Source of the DNA: Eulemur rufifrons | Lineage: Eukaryota > Chordata > Mammalia > Primates > Lemuridae | Reading direction: 5' to 3' | Assembly: GCF_041146395.1 (NCBI RefSeq) | Contig: NC_090995.1 | Location: 13,395,501 to 13,459,500 of the forward strand | DNA: 64,000 nt | In this document: piece after piece, positions 39,662-52,309 of the stretch | Layout of the letters: the number at the start of each line of letters is the position of its first letter | Numbering within the stretch: the first letter of the stretch is position 1 | Program-made: the position numbers and the translations under genes | The notes under the pieces: model-generated | Databases searched by the model: none | What the model was told of the DNA's origin: nothing | The model's input: the letters and a program-made list of their open reading frames with translations, nothing else

Positions 39662-41299
39662 ACTGATATTATCGTAAAAGCTCCCCTTACAATTTTAATG
39701 TGAGAACCATTGGTCTAAAAGCTCCCAAAGGACATAGGAGATACATTTTAGGATACTGTTTCCTTCTTAACGCTGTCTTGCCTCACCCCTCCACTCCCCC
39801 ATCCCACCTCCCGAATATGGGGTGACCATGTGTCCTAGTTTATCTGGAACTGTCCCAGTCTGTAACTATTGCCGTGACATAATTATCAATAGCAAACGCC
39901 TTTACTCTCAAAAATGTGCCAATGTGGATGATTAGTGGTGCCAGTTTGCTCAAGACTCTCCCCTCCACCACTGGGCTATTTCAGGTCGGCGTGTGCCTAG
40001 CCCAGCGTCGTTAGGAGGCTCAGGTGTGCAGACGACCGACTCAGCTTGCCGGAGTTTTCCACTAAGTGCTTCAGTCCCAGCCTTGGCGAGTCTAGAATGA
40101 GGGTAGGAGAGGGGTGGATTGGGAATCAGGAGATAACCTCAGCTGTCTTCTAGACAGTTAAGTGCCTCCTGAGTGGTTCTTGCGTCCTAAACTATCCATT
40201 ACCACCCCGCGTGCGTACGCACGTCGCCCCACCTGAAGGCAGGGACTGTTGGAAGCGATTTTCCCACGTGCCCCCGCAGCCTCGGGATTCCCTGGAAATG
40301 CGCTGCCCGCTGCAGCCCTGCAGAGCCAGGAGAGGAAACTGCACCACGGCAGCCACTGCAGCAGAAGAGAGCTCTCCATGGAAGATGCCGGATGGCCATG
40401 CTGAGAGCGGGGAGCTGGGGCAGCGAGCAGGAGAAATTGAAAGGCCTGGGAAGCAACAACCCAGGTAGGGAGACTGCGCTGCTTTGCAACAAGCTCATGA
40501 AGGTTTGGGGGAGCTTGCTGGGCATTAACAGGGCACTTTGGACGTCAGTCGAGTACTGAGTGTGGCCGTCGGAGGGGCCAGCCCTGTCTACCAGAGCAGC
40601 GCATGTGGGGTTCTAATTTCACGGAGCCCTGGTGCATCTCTGGGGCTAAAGACACACCCAGGGAGCTGTGATGGAGACTCCTTAAACAAGATAGGCCACG
40701 GCGGCTTCCCTCCCGCACTTTCTTGGGCGGTGCCTTGGATGTTTAGCCAGCGTACTCTGCAGGAGAGCAGAGGCAAAGACCGTGAGAACCGTCTAGAAAC
40801 ACTGGTCAGTTGTCAAAGAGAGGGGATTCTTGAGAATGAGACACTTAAAAGTCAGAGAACTCAGGAATTCTCTTACCCAACTCAGAAGGGCTTAGAAACT
40901 GGAAGAGTAAGTTTCTTGCTCTCGCCCCAGGGGCAAGAGAGCTCTCCCCCTACCTCCAGCAGAAAAGCAGCTTCAACTTTGGGAGCTGTTTCACTTATGT
41001 GTTGCCATGCAGTGATCTACTCAAAAACTTGGCGGCTTGAAACCACCATTTGTTTGCTCACAGTTTCGAGACTCGGTCAGGGTTAGGCTGCAGCAATTCA
41101 GCTCTGCTCCATGTAGCATCTGCTTGGACGCCCTGCCTTTCAAGCTGGCCTGGTCACGTGGCTTTCCCCACATCCTTATAATAAGCCCTCCTTGGTTTCA
41201 GCCAGTTTGCAGTAATTCCTAGTCATTGCACCCAACACGCCCTAACTCTCAGCCCACAGTACCCGTTCCCTGCCCTGTCTTGGTACTTACTAGATTTTG

Positions 41300-41440
41300 C
41301 TGTGGCTGTTTATTTGCTGTCTCCCTTTCCTCTTGGGCTTTGAACGTCCTTGAGGGCGAGGACTTTGTCCTGTTCCTCTGTGTGTCCTCAGTACTTAGAA
41401 GAGTGACTGGCATAGGGCAGATATTCAGCAAATGTTTAGA
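41300..41440 (+). repeat. L2 3' tail
   Basis: cgtccttgagggcgaggactttgtcctgttcc...tgtgtcctcagtacttag...gactggcatagggcagatattcagcaaatg matches the L2 3' end. Confidence 0.75.
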
Positions 41441-41525
41441 AAGTACTTTTATAGTTAGGGGTCAACCTTTTCACAACTGGTATTGATTCTGTCTTCGTGT
41501 GACTTTTATTTTTCCGTTGGGTTTT

Positions 41526-41859
41526 TTTTTTTTTTTTGAGACAGAGTCTCACTTTGTTGCCCAGGCTAGAGTGAGTGCTGTGGCGTCAGCCTCGCTCACA
41601 GCAACCTCAAACTCCTGGGCTCAAGCGATCCTCCTGCCTCAGCCTCCCGAGTAGCTGGGACTACAGGCATGCGCCACCATGCCCGGCTAATTTTTTCTAT
41701 ATAGATTTTTAGTTGTCCATATAATTTCTTTCTATTTTTTTAGTAGAGACGGGGTCTTGCTCTTGCTCAGGCTGGTCTGGAACTCCTGACCTTGAGCGAT
41801 CCACCCGCCTCGGCCTCCCAGAGTGCTAGGATTACAGGCGTGAGCCACCGCGCCCGGCC
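41526..41859 (-). mobile_element. Strepsirrhine-type dimeric Alu
   Basis: Full reverse copy with the 15-bp target-site duplication TTTCCGTTGGGTTTT (41511-41525 and 41860-41874). Confidence 0.97.
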
Positions 41860-42490
41860 TTTCCGTTGGGTTTTGACAACATAGACAGACGTTAAGCACA
41901 AGCAATTGCTTCTGACCTGTTCTGGGAGTCTCAGATGCTGTTCTAGAAGTTGGTGATGCCAGACTCCCGGGCTACAACAGACCTTGAGAGACCATTTTTC
42001 TATAAAAACGTGACAGTTCTACAGTTGAAGATTGGCCGCTCTCTTTTATTTAAAAACATGATTTAACTTCACACACACAAAATATTATAGCGATACTAGT
42101 AGAAAGCTAAAATAAAAAAACTTATCCACAATGTTATCACTGCAATAAAATAACCTGTTTTCACTTGTTGATAACCTCTGCTAGTCCTTGTTTGTATATA
42201 TTTATACAACTTTTACAAGGTTGTAGTCATCCTTCAGATAAAGATCTTTCTTTTTCACTTAACAGTTCATCATAATTATTTTCCCCACGCTGCTACTGGG
42301 ACTTTCTCAGTTTTAAGTGCTCCAAATATCTTAATTGATTAGATATTAAATTACTTAAAGTGTCCTACTATGGATATTCATTGTTTCTTTTTCTCATTCT
42401 TTCTTTTTTCTTTTTTTTTTTTTTTTTTAACAAATGTGGTTGCACTGAACATCTTTGCATAATTTTTTTTTTTTTGGTGTTTGTGTTTGG

Positions 42491-42820
42491 TTTTTTTTTT
42501 TTTTTTGAGACAGAGTCTCCCTCTTATGCCCTGGCTAGAGTGCCATGGCGTCAGCCTAGCTCACAGCAACCTCAAACTCCTGGGCTCAAGCGATCCTCCT
42601 GCCTCAGCCTCCTAAGTAGCTGGGACTGCAGGCATGCACCACCACGCCCGGCTAATTTTTTCTATATATTTTTAGTTGTCCAGCTAATTTCTTTCTATTT
42701 TTAGTAGAGACGGGGTCTCGCTCTTGCTCAGGCTGGTCTCGAACTCCTGACCTCGAGCGATCCGCCCGCCTCGGCCTCCCAGAGTGCTGGGATTACAGGC
42801 GTGAGCTGCCTCTCCCGGCC
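42491..42820 (-). mobile_element. Strepsirrhine-type dimeric Alu
   Basis: Full reverse copy ending CTCCCGGCC. The surroundings (gttgcactgaacatctttgc before, tagatttcttcctagagg after) look like an old L1 into which it inserted. Confidence 0.93.
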
Positions 42821-42949
42821 TAGATTTCTTCCTAGAGGATGCACGTGTGCCCCAGCAGCACCTGGGTACTCCAGCTTCCTTGCAATCTCTCTGGCCCCAA
42901 TGTCATTACTAAAGACATTCAGGGAAGGAAATCTGAAGCTCCCCTCATT

Positions 42950-43070
42950 GCAATAATGATCATTTATTAAATCCTTATCACGTTCTAGGGGTTTATATCT
43001 GTAATATAATTCTCTTAATAACAAGGGGAGGTAGTTGTTATTATTGTCCTGTTTTATAAAGTAGAGGACT
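42950..43070 (-). repeat. MIR-like fragment
   Basis: tcacgttctaggggtttatatctgtaatataattctc...aggtagttgttattattgtcctgttttata matches reverse-oriented MIR. Confidence 0.55.
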
Positions 43071-43789
43071 TGAGTGGAGGCAGGAAAGGCACATTTTCTA
43101 GCCTCTCATTGTGGGTCAAGGTGATCTTCACAGAAGGTCTTATTTGTCCCTCTTTTGGCATTTCTATTTCCGGTCACTACAGTAACTGCATACGCAAACA
43201 TAATACGTGAACTTACATGTATGCAAACACAGAAGCATTCTCACAAATGTTTCCTGGGGAAAGAAGAAGAAGAAGAGGAATTTTTAGCAAGGAATCTGCA
43301 ACTAAACAGGCAGAAGAAGTGGTCTTTGGTTGGGCTCCCCAGAAACATTCCCTGAGACGGGGATTCATGAGCACGGGGTTTACCAGGGAAGGACTCCCTG
43401 GAGGAACCGGGAGTGGAATGTAGGGCAGGGAAGTGGGAAAAGCTGAGCAAGGCTGAGATTTCGAGTGAAGCTTCTGCTTCCTCTCCCAGGGAGCCGTGGA
43501 GTGCTAATCAGACCTCAGAGCTTGTCCCAGTCTAGCCAAGGGAGCTGGACTTTGGGACTTCTGTGCCAGATAGTCCCTGGCTTTTGGGGACATAAACTCT
43601 GCACACGTTTGGCTCGCCAAACTTGGGCAGAGCAAATCCAGGAGACTTGGGGAGGCCCCTGAAGATAGAAGCTGCCAGAAGAAAAGTAGGCGGAAGTGGG
43701 GATGGGCGTGCAGAACCTGGAAAAGGCATCCTGCTCGGAACGGTGTCCAAAGCCGGACCGCCCAGCGGTGAAGGGCACCGTCGCTGGAA

Positions 43790-43995
43790 ATAGATCTGGA
43801 CTTGCATTCTAACGTCGCTCTGCTAGATATACTAATGCTAGCTGCTAATCTGTCCTCTCCGAGGCGTGGTTTCTTCCTTTGTAAAATGAGAACAGTATCT
43901 CCTAGGGAAGGTGTAAAGATTTGAGATCTTTTATGGGAAGGATTAATTTGATGATTATCACAAGCAAGTGTTCAATAAATGGTAGCTATTAGTTC
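43790..43995 (+). repeat. MIR element
   Basis: tctggacttgcattctaacgtcgctc, ttccttt gtaaaatgagaac, gtgtaaagatttgag and gtgttcaataaatggtagctatt follow the MIR order. Confidence 0.7.
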
Positions 43996-44179
43996 TGATT
44001 TAGTGTAATTTTTAAAATGTGGTCAGCCCAGCTGGCTCATACACATAGTACAGAATCCTTTTTTCTATCATGAAATGTGCATAAGTTCTATAGAGAGATG
44101 ATATATTCTTCCTGTCACTTTGCCCATGTAGGCAGCGCCTTACGTTAGAGAGAGCCATCGGTCTAGAAATCAGAAATAA

Positions 44180-44591
<412 letters not shown>

Positions 44592-44599
44592 TATTTTTA

Positions 44600-45000
44600 A
44601 CGTTTTATAATGAAAATCTTTGAACACATGCAGAAAGAGGAAAGAGAACATAATGAGCCCCTGGAGGGCACAGTGAACCCAGGTTCAACGATGACCAACC
44701 CATGGCCAGTCTCCTTTCATCTACACCCCAGTACTTCATTATTTGGAAGCAAAAACTAGATAGTGTATCATTTCACCCATGAATATTTCAGTATGTATCT
44801 GTAAAAGATAAGATCTCTTTTTATTTTAGTTTTTAAATTAACATACCATAAAACTGCCATTTTTTTGCAGTATGTATAGTTCCATGAATTTTAACACATG
44901 TACATAATTCATGTACTATCTTTACAGTCAGGATACAGGACAGTCGCAGGGACTCTTTCTTAGCCATAGCCACAATACCATTATTGCACCGTTTTAAAAT
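44600..45000 (-). mobile_element. Ancient L1-type fragment
   Basis: tgaacacatgcagaaagagg, gatgaccaacccatggcc, tcatttcacccatgaatatttcagtatg and agccacaataccattattgcacc read like an old L1 region. The subfamily cannot be set by eye. Confidence 0.5.
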
Positions 45001-45734
45001 TGGTAGTAACTAATAGACTTTTAAGGATAAACATGATCCTATTTCTCTACAATTATAAAATGGTCTCCAACACTCCAATTCATAGCATTCCTTTTGCAAA
45101 GGAAATGTTCATACATAGCCACTAAAATGTGTAAATTGATATATAAATAGAACATGTGCTCAGCGTTCTTCATCCTCGCTTCTGACAAGAGGGCCAAAGA
45201 GACATGACCCTTTTGTAACAATTCATTCACTTTCTTCTGCATAAATAACCTTTCTGATCTCTTTCTTGGATAGACTTTTCCTAACACCCTCGGTTCTCCT
45301 ATTTAGAATTATCCACCTTCACGTGACTGTTTCGACTTATAGAAGGGTGGGGTGGTCTTAAGTTTTTGCTGAATGACAAAGAGTTTCATCTGAAATAACT
45401 CAGACATTGCTTTCATTTCTTAAGGAAATAGCTTAGGATCTTAGGGCTAGAAGGGAGCTTAAAAATCATTCATCAGGATCCCTTCATTTCATGGAGGAAA
45501 AAAATCAACTCTGAGACGTTTAAAAATTTACAAAAGGCCAACAGCTGGTTAGGAGACTAGCTGGGACAAGCCTGGGCTCTTTCCACCATTCTGTGTGGTT
45601 GGCTACCCTTTCTCCTTTATTTTCACCGTCTCCTGAGTGTGGCATGCATTACCAGTTGCAAATCCGTATGCCATGAGTAGCCGTTAGGAATACGTAATAC
45701 TACCAAAAAAACAAACAAACAAAAAAAAACTGCC

Positions 45735-46165
45735 TTATGAAATGTCCAGGAAAGGCAAACCTATAGAGACAGAAAGCAGATTAGCGGTTGCCTGGGGCTG
45801 TGAGAGCAGGGATTCACTGCAAACTGGCAAGAGGAACCTTTTCAGGCTGATGGAAATGTTCTAAAATCTCTCCAGGCTGATGGATTGTCGTGGTGGTTGC
45901 ACAACTGTTAACTTACTAAAATCATGCACTTGGCCAGGCGTGGTTCCACGTGCCTGTAGTCCCAGCTGCTCGGGGAGGCTGAGGCAGGAGGATCCCTTGC
46001 TCCCAGGAGTTCGAGGCTAGCCTCGGCAACATAGCAAGACTCTGTCTTTAAAAATTTAAAAAAAAAAAAAAAAAATGAAAAAAAAAAAACAACTGTACAC
46101 TTAACACGGGGATGTATTTCCTGGTGTCCGAATTACATTATACCTCAATAAAGCTGCTTTTAAAA
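45735..46165 (+). mobile_element. L1 3' end split by an Alu monomer
   Basis: gaaatgtccaggaaaggc, cagattagcggttgcctggggctg, ggttgcacaactgtt lie before, and ctgtacacttaacacgggg with ttacattatacctcaataaagc after the monomer at 45932-46090. Confidence 0.8.
45932..46090 (+). mobile_element. FRAM/FLAM-like Alu monomer
   Basis: GGCCAGGCGTGG, CTGTAGTCCCAGCTGCTCGG, GAGGCTGAGGCAGGAGGATC, AACATAGCAAGACTCTGTC, then a long mixed A-tail. Confidence 0.8.
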
Positions 46166-46779
46166 AAACAGTTACACAGAGACGTTTAAAGACCCCTTGT
46201 AACAAGATGTGTGAAAGTAGCGATTCTCAGCTTGGTGCCACAGCTGCACGATGTCCTCAGCCTCAGGACCTCCTGTGTTTCTGGGACACCATCCTGAGCC
46301 TGTTGTCCGTCCTCAGCCTCCTCCTCTCAGGGTCCCCAGATGTTGCAGCAGCTCTGGGATCGGGTCACACCCCCCCCTCCCCACAGGAAGGACGGCGTCA
46401 GTGAGTTCTTAGCTCCAGCTCCTCTTGAGAAGCTGCTTCTGGCTGCCCAGCGGGCCGACCCAGGCACGTGGCACCGACCCCCCTGTGCAAGAAAGACTGG
46501 GGACTTGGTGCGGAGCGCGCGGGAGTAGAGTTGTTAAGAACGTCTCGGTGCTGGGGTGGCCACACTGCGTCTCTGAACCAACGTGAGGTTTTGTTGGCAA
46601 GAAAAAGGGGGGTGGAGGCGTGCTGAGATGGGTATCAAGTGGGCAGCTGAGGGTGTCTAGCTCCCTGCTGGGCACATAGTAAATATTTGTTGGATAAAAG
46701 AATGACAATGAATAAAAGACCTGCAGAGATAACACATTTACACGGAACACGCACAGACATAATGCCATCACTCGTGTAG

Positions 46780-46955
46780 TGCATACATGTGCCGGCCACT
46801 GGTCCAAGTTACTTGTACGGGGTTAACTCATTTAGTTCTCACATAATTCTATGAACCAGGTGTTATCATTGTCCCCACCGTACGGTGATGGAAGCAGAGG
46901 CACAGAGTGGTTAATGAACTCACCTAAGGTCCCACAGTGAGCCAGGTGGATGTCT
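46780..46955 (-). repeat. MIR element
   Basis: ccactggtccaagttacttg, taactcatttagttctcac, atgaaccaggtgttatcattgtcccc, gcacagagtggttaatgaac, ggtcccacagtgagcc: reverse-oriented MIR. Confidence 0.75.
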
Positions 46956-46957
46956 GA

Positions 46958-47339
46958 GTTTGCCAGGGCCGCCATAACACGATAGCATAGACTGGGTGGC
47001 TTAAACAGAAATTTATCTTCTCACAGTTCTGGAGGCGGGAAGTTCAAGATCAAGGTGCCAGCAGAAATGGTTTCCTATGATGCCTGTCCTTGGCATGCAG
47101 AGGGCCACCCTCCCACAGCCTCTTCCTCAGTGCACACCCATCCCTGGCATCTCTGCATGTCTAACTTCCTATTCTTATAAGGACACCAATCAGATTAGAT
47201 TAGAGCCCACCTTTGTGGCTTCATTTTAACTTAATCATCTTTTGAAAAGGCCTTTTGGACAGAAGCAGTCACAGTCTGAGCTACTGGGTGTTAGGACTTC
47301 AACAAGTGAATTTTGGGAAGACACAATTCAGCCCATAAG
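46958..47339 (-). mobile_element. MLT1-type (MaLR) LTR, reverse
   Basis: gtttgccagggccgccataacac, gactgggtggcttaaacag, ttctcacagttctggaggcggg, ttcttataaggacaccaatc, gggtgttaggacttcaacaag, gacacaattcagcccataa match the MLT1 LTR in reverse. Confidence 0.85.
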
Positions 47340-47417
47340 CTGGTCTGGGATTGAGCCCTCAGCGGCCTCTCTTCAGAGTTTGTGCTTTTAACTATCATGT
47401 TATAAAAACTTTGAGCA

Positions 47418-47520
47418 GGCCGGGCGCAGGGGCTCATGCCTGTAATCCTGGCACTCTGGGAGGCTGAGGTGGGTGGATCATTTGAGCTCAGGAGTTCGAA
47501 ACCAGCCTCAGCAAGAATAA
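47418..47520 (+). mobile_element. 3'-truncated Alu left-arm fragment
   Basis: GGCCGGGCGCAGGGGCTCATG to CCAGCCTCAGCAAGAATAAA, then the element stops. Near-identical AACTTTGAGCAGG (47407) and AACTCTGAACAGG (47521) flank it. Confidence 0.8.
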
Positions 47521-47589
47521 AACTCTGAACAGGTAGACCGCCTCCTAACCTTGTTGAGCCTGTATTTTGACAGAAGAAACCAACACTAA

Positions 47590-47800
47590 ATTAAGTCCAC
47601 AAATATATAAACAAGACAATCACAGATTGTGATAAGTGCTGTGAAGGAAACCAACACGGGAGCAGCTGTCTTAGCCTGGGCAGGCAGGGAACGATGAAGC
47701 TGAGATCTGACCAGAGAAAGGCAGTTGGCCTCATGAAGGGCCAAGGGAAGAACTTTCCAGGCATGAGAGCAGGGAGTGCAATGGCCCTGGGAAAGGAAGG
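47590..47800. repeat. Possible L2-like ancient repeat
   Basis: gattgtgataagtgctgtgaagg, gaagctgagatctgacc, gaagaactttccaggcatgagagc, gtgcaatggccctgggaaagg resemble a mammalian-wide repeat. Family assignment is tentative. Confidence 0.4.
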
Positions 47801-50800
47801 GTTTGGCCTATTCTAGACTGGTTCTGGCAAGTTTGGTACACCTCTAGGGCTACCTGTGACCTCTTCCCTACAGTGTGTACTGAGTTAGGTTCCAGCTTAA
47901 TCTCAGTGATGGTGGGTGGGACTTGTGAGAATGAATCAGCCGTTCCCTGTCTGCTTGAGTCGGGAGGTGCTATGCTTAGCTACGTGGTTGGTCCCCCGCA
48001 TTGATTGCTGTTTGTGTGGAAGAGCCAGCTGCTGAGATGGTCTTCTGTGCCCATGGTAAGCTCTGGTCCCCCAGGTGGGGCATACACATGCCCCGAGCTT
48101 TAGGAGGCGCCCTGAGCTCCCAGGGCTTTGCTTGATCTCTACTGCCCTTGAGGTGCGGGGCAGGAACAAGACAGATGGTGGCTGGACTGCAGGAGCCCAA
48201 AAGGCTTTGCAAAGCCTCGGTGGGGCTCAGACGTTGCTTTCTAGAATTTTTTTTTTTTTTAATCACGTAAATAATGGATGCCCTCCATAATCTTAATGCA
48301 TGTTGGCAAACAGTTCAAGGACAGGATTGATTGAAATAAAAATTGTTCACACTCTTCTGGCTTATTCTCTTGCAGCAAACAATAATCTCTTAGTTAAAAT
48401 AGAGAAAATGGAGTTAACGGGGCATTTCAGAATCTGGTTTTTATGTGAAGCTTTCCCTCCGAACACCAGTCACTGACAGCTTTGTGACTCTGCTGTCCCA
48501 CTGAAGGAGGAAGGTGGCAAGGGTAATATCTAGCACTTGTCAGTCCCTCATTTGGCAAATACTTTTTCCTTATCGCTCCGACCCCCTGCGGTACCCTCAT
48601 GGCAGATACGCTGCTCTCCTGGTGCAGCAGGGTCTGAAAGGGTGGTCTTTGATCTGTGGTGCGCCTCTCCAGGTAGAATTTTCTGACGACAGAGAGCTTG
48701 GCGATCATCTTGTCCGAGCCCTTTAGAGATGAGGAAACTGCCGCGGACGGCTATTTAATAGAAGGTTAAATCACCATTTCGATTCTCGGTTCTTGTAATC
48801 CAGTATCCTTATCTCTACTTTCTTGTTGGAAAATTTAAATCATAATTTGTGTGCACACAAAGGGGATTTCTTGACACATCACTTACTACTAATTCAGGTA
48901 AGTGCCAGAAGGAGACACCCTCAGAGGTTTTAAGGTAGAATATGGAATGCGTTATATCTGAATGCACAGCTGATACATGGACCCAGCTGAACTCATGGGG
49001 ACAGTCAGAAAACAGCTTCATTCTCTTCCATCACAGCTGTTCAAATATGCTCTGGGGGACTAGTTTTCCCACCCCTTAGATGAATGAATGCATAGGCTTT
49101 GTGTGACTTTGTAGGTGATTCTCAAATACTAAAAAGGCCTCTGATTACTTTTAGCAAAAAAAATACAGTCTTGTTTCAGTAATGAATATGTCTGGTACAG
49201 TAAATTTTTTTTTAAAAACCTTCCACCCTTCAGTGTGAAAGAGGGATGATGGTAGGCTTCCTGTGATTTCTTCCAGCCTGGCACCTGTCCCCTCTTGTCC
49301 CCTCACTAGGCCGCCCAGCTCCTCTAGGATCACAGAGGGGGAAGAGGGAGCTAAGGAGCCAGAGAGGTCTGGGCTGGCTCCAGCTACCATGGAGCTCGCC
49401 ACGGCAGAGCTTTCCAGCTGAGACTTTGTTTCATGGGCGCTTTGATGAGTTTGTCAGACCACGCTCACTACTGTCACCTGGCAGGGGGGCCTCCCCCACC
49501 CCCACTCATTCCCTCGGCACAGGCAAGTTCATTTTTCCCTCACTGGATGCTTTAGATTCTTCTCCTGGGCCCTGGGCATCTGTAGGCAAACCTCTGGCTT
49601 CTTCTGGCCAAGGTCTCTTTGTCTTTCCAAGCAGTCCTCTTGGGTGGGATCCAAGTCAACTGCACACTCCGTCACTCTCTTGACTGGTCTTCTGTGGCAG
49701 GAAATCACTCCCCCACCCCACAGTCCCCACCCAAGGTTCAGCCCACTGTTGCCAGTGCTGGTCCTTTAGGATTTCTCAGGCATGAGACGGACACCAGTCC
49801 ACGGTATTCCCCAAACCAGGGGACATGTGCTGAGCTCTCCAAGAAGTCTGCCTGAATTCCCTCTCATCAGACTTAAGGTGAAAGAAACGCCCTCTTTGCC
49901 CTGGGTGCAGAGGACGGGCTTTTTAGAACACCCGACTTCTCCCAGAAACCCTTCTCTGATCCACAGCCATCTGGTCAGCCTCAACTTCAACCCTTTTAGA
50001 CCTTAAGGTGAGTAAGAAGTTAAGGGAACCCCCCTTTGCAAATCCTCCCTGGCAACCCAGCACTTCACTTGGAATGTGAGAAAAGTTGACAACCATTTTC
50101 TGCGGCCTCCGTCAAAATGGGGATGAAATAATATCTCCCACGTAACATCCTGTTACCAGATGTAGTCTCATTCTCTTGCCAATCGCCCCTTACAAGGTTT
50201 TCTTTAACGGGTAGATTTGGGCAAATATCAATGTCAATGGCCATGTCAATGACTTTGTATGATTTTGTTGTTTTATCAGAGACCACTTGAATTGCCGGTT
50301 GTCAGATAAGGGTTGGCAATAACTTCGTTATACAGAGATTTTTATTAGTACAGGATTCGTTGCAATTTGACCAGCAGCAGGGATTTCCAGCATCTCTGGC
50401 AGTGTTATTTATGAGCTGTGTTTCTCGATTCCATTTTTTTTCCCCCCAAATGAATAAAGGAAGTGATCTGAATCATAACCACAACAAATAGGCTGCCTAA
50501 GAGAAGGGAAATGAGCAAGAATATAAAATTTCTTTGTAATTCTAAATGTTCCGCAGTTGTTTCAGTGAGATAACAAATTCACTTACATTAGGAAACCACC
50601 CCCCCTACTCAGATGGATGGACACTTGAGCTATTTGCTAGAGTCAGGTCGGCAGACGTGTAGAGCAACATGGGGTCAAAATTGGGATGCCTCGTTGTGGT
50701 CCTATAGAATGATGATGCCCCTGAGCATGGATCCCCTTTCTACTCCACAAAGTCTGTGTTTGGCATCTGTCTCTGGGCCTTAAGCCCTGTTTCTTGCACG

Positions 50801-51474
50801 CTGAGTCCCTAACTCTGTGCTTGGCCCTTTGCTTACAGCCTGAAGCATGTTGGAACACTGTCAACAGATCCTTTAAAGGTACAGGCTGAATCTTTATATG
50901 CATTTTTTAAAAAGACAACCTGTTCTGGAATAGTATCTCAGTCTTACACCCATATATGATTTAAAAGATCAGAGGTCATCCTGAGTACATGGTGGACAGC
51001 GTATTTTAACGGGTGGAATACCAAGACCTATAAAAGAAAGGCACAGATAAGCTTGTGCTTTGTTTATCTGTTCTCTCTGGAATCTTCACTAGAACTCTCA
51101 TGACATTAACAGAATCTGCTCATAGCAACCAACTCTCCTTCATGGCCAGCATTTTGACATCCTATTTCGGCTGCTGTTCATATCGCTTCCAGGAATGTAA
51201 TTCGTGTCACTTCTTGGGTTTGTTTGGAGGGACATTTGGGAGATCACGGTGGCAGTGATTCAGTGCTGCTGGCGAATGGCCCTGAGCCTGCTGTCCTCAC
51301 AAACTCAAGTTGGTTTCCTAGGAAAAGCAGGTCTGGCTGTAAGTGAAAATGAAAATGTGCAAGTAAATTAAACATGGTGCAAGAGTTCTCAATCCTCCCA
51401 CAGAGAAAAGTGAAAGTCAGAACATTTTACAATTGGGGACCCTATTCCCAAAAAAAGGCAGCCACAGGGCGTGA

Positions 51475-51625
51475 GCTTGTCAGAATCACCGGTGGCTGTT
51501 TGTGAAAATGCCCATGTCCTGCTTGCCCCAAACTTCCAATCAGGCTCTGACTTGGGGGTCTGAGGTGGACCCAGGCACTTCTATTTTTTTAAAGCCCCCA
51601 CTGGTGATTTAGATGCACAGGGTGG
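51475..51625 (+). repeat. MER5-like hAT-Charlie fragment
   Basis: gtcagaatcaccggtggctg, gggggtctgaggtggaccc, aggcacttctatttttttaaagcccccactggtgattt follow the MER5 pattern. Confidence 0.65.
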
Positions 51626-52309
51626 AGAGAGAGCACCAAGTCTCTAGATGGATCTAGAAGTTTCAAAAGAATGAACTGGAAGGAGATCTAGCTAGTGGGC
51701 TCTTGCAGTCACTGCAGAGAGAAACGAATTTCATGGGGACCAGGGGATAGGGAGTTTGGGGGGGTAGCATCGGAGGTGGGGGTTCATGAATGGGCCTCCA
51801 GCCATTCTCAAACTCCGGGGGAGCAAAACCCCTTTGAGAGTCTGATGAAAGTGATAGCTACGCACCCCAGAAAAATACACATAGGCCGATCCCCCACAAA
51901 ATGTAGCATACACTCGCAGAGAATTCGAGACTAGATTCTGGAGTCTCGATTTTCAGTTCTCCGTTTTTGCTGTTTTAATGGGATTGGTGACAGTCCCATG
52001 TATTAAGGCAGGGAAAACGGGAGCTGGCCGGATGCCTGGCCTCAGGCAGCTCACAGTCTAGCAGCCGGGAGGAAACAAACAAGAAATCAATGCACATGTG
52101 CGCGGACGGTGATCACAGGACGTGGGGGGAAGGGAGAGTTCTGGAACCGAACGTTGAATTGTAGGATTTGAATAGTTCAGTTGGAGAAGACGCTTGGAAA
52201 CGTGCGCTTGGAGAAGTAACAGTGTGTGGGAGACGGGTTGGGGGGAAGGAAGCCCCCCGAAAGGAAGGAGGTCGGCCCGACGAAGGCAGCTGGTGAAAGA
52301 GCCCGCCGT

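Larger units (their letters stand above)
39027..39715 (+). repeat. MER5-type DNA transposon split by two SINEs
   Basis: gatggttctcagcctggactgtacattaaaatcacctgg runs to about 39153. After the SINEs, taaaagctccccttacaattttaatgtgagaaccattggtc completes the element with its inverted terminal sequence. Confidence 0.8.

Noticed and set aside
40538..41086. 182-codon frame (and a 180-codon frame at 36030-36572)
   Set aside because: No family resemblance, no splice-flanked or promoter context, and the first runs into repeat-like sequence. Lengths are compatible with chance in 64 kb.
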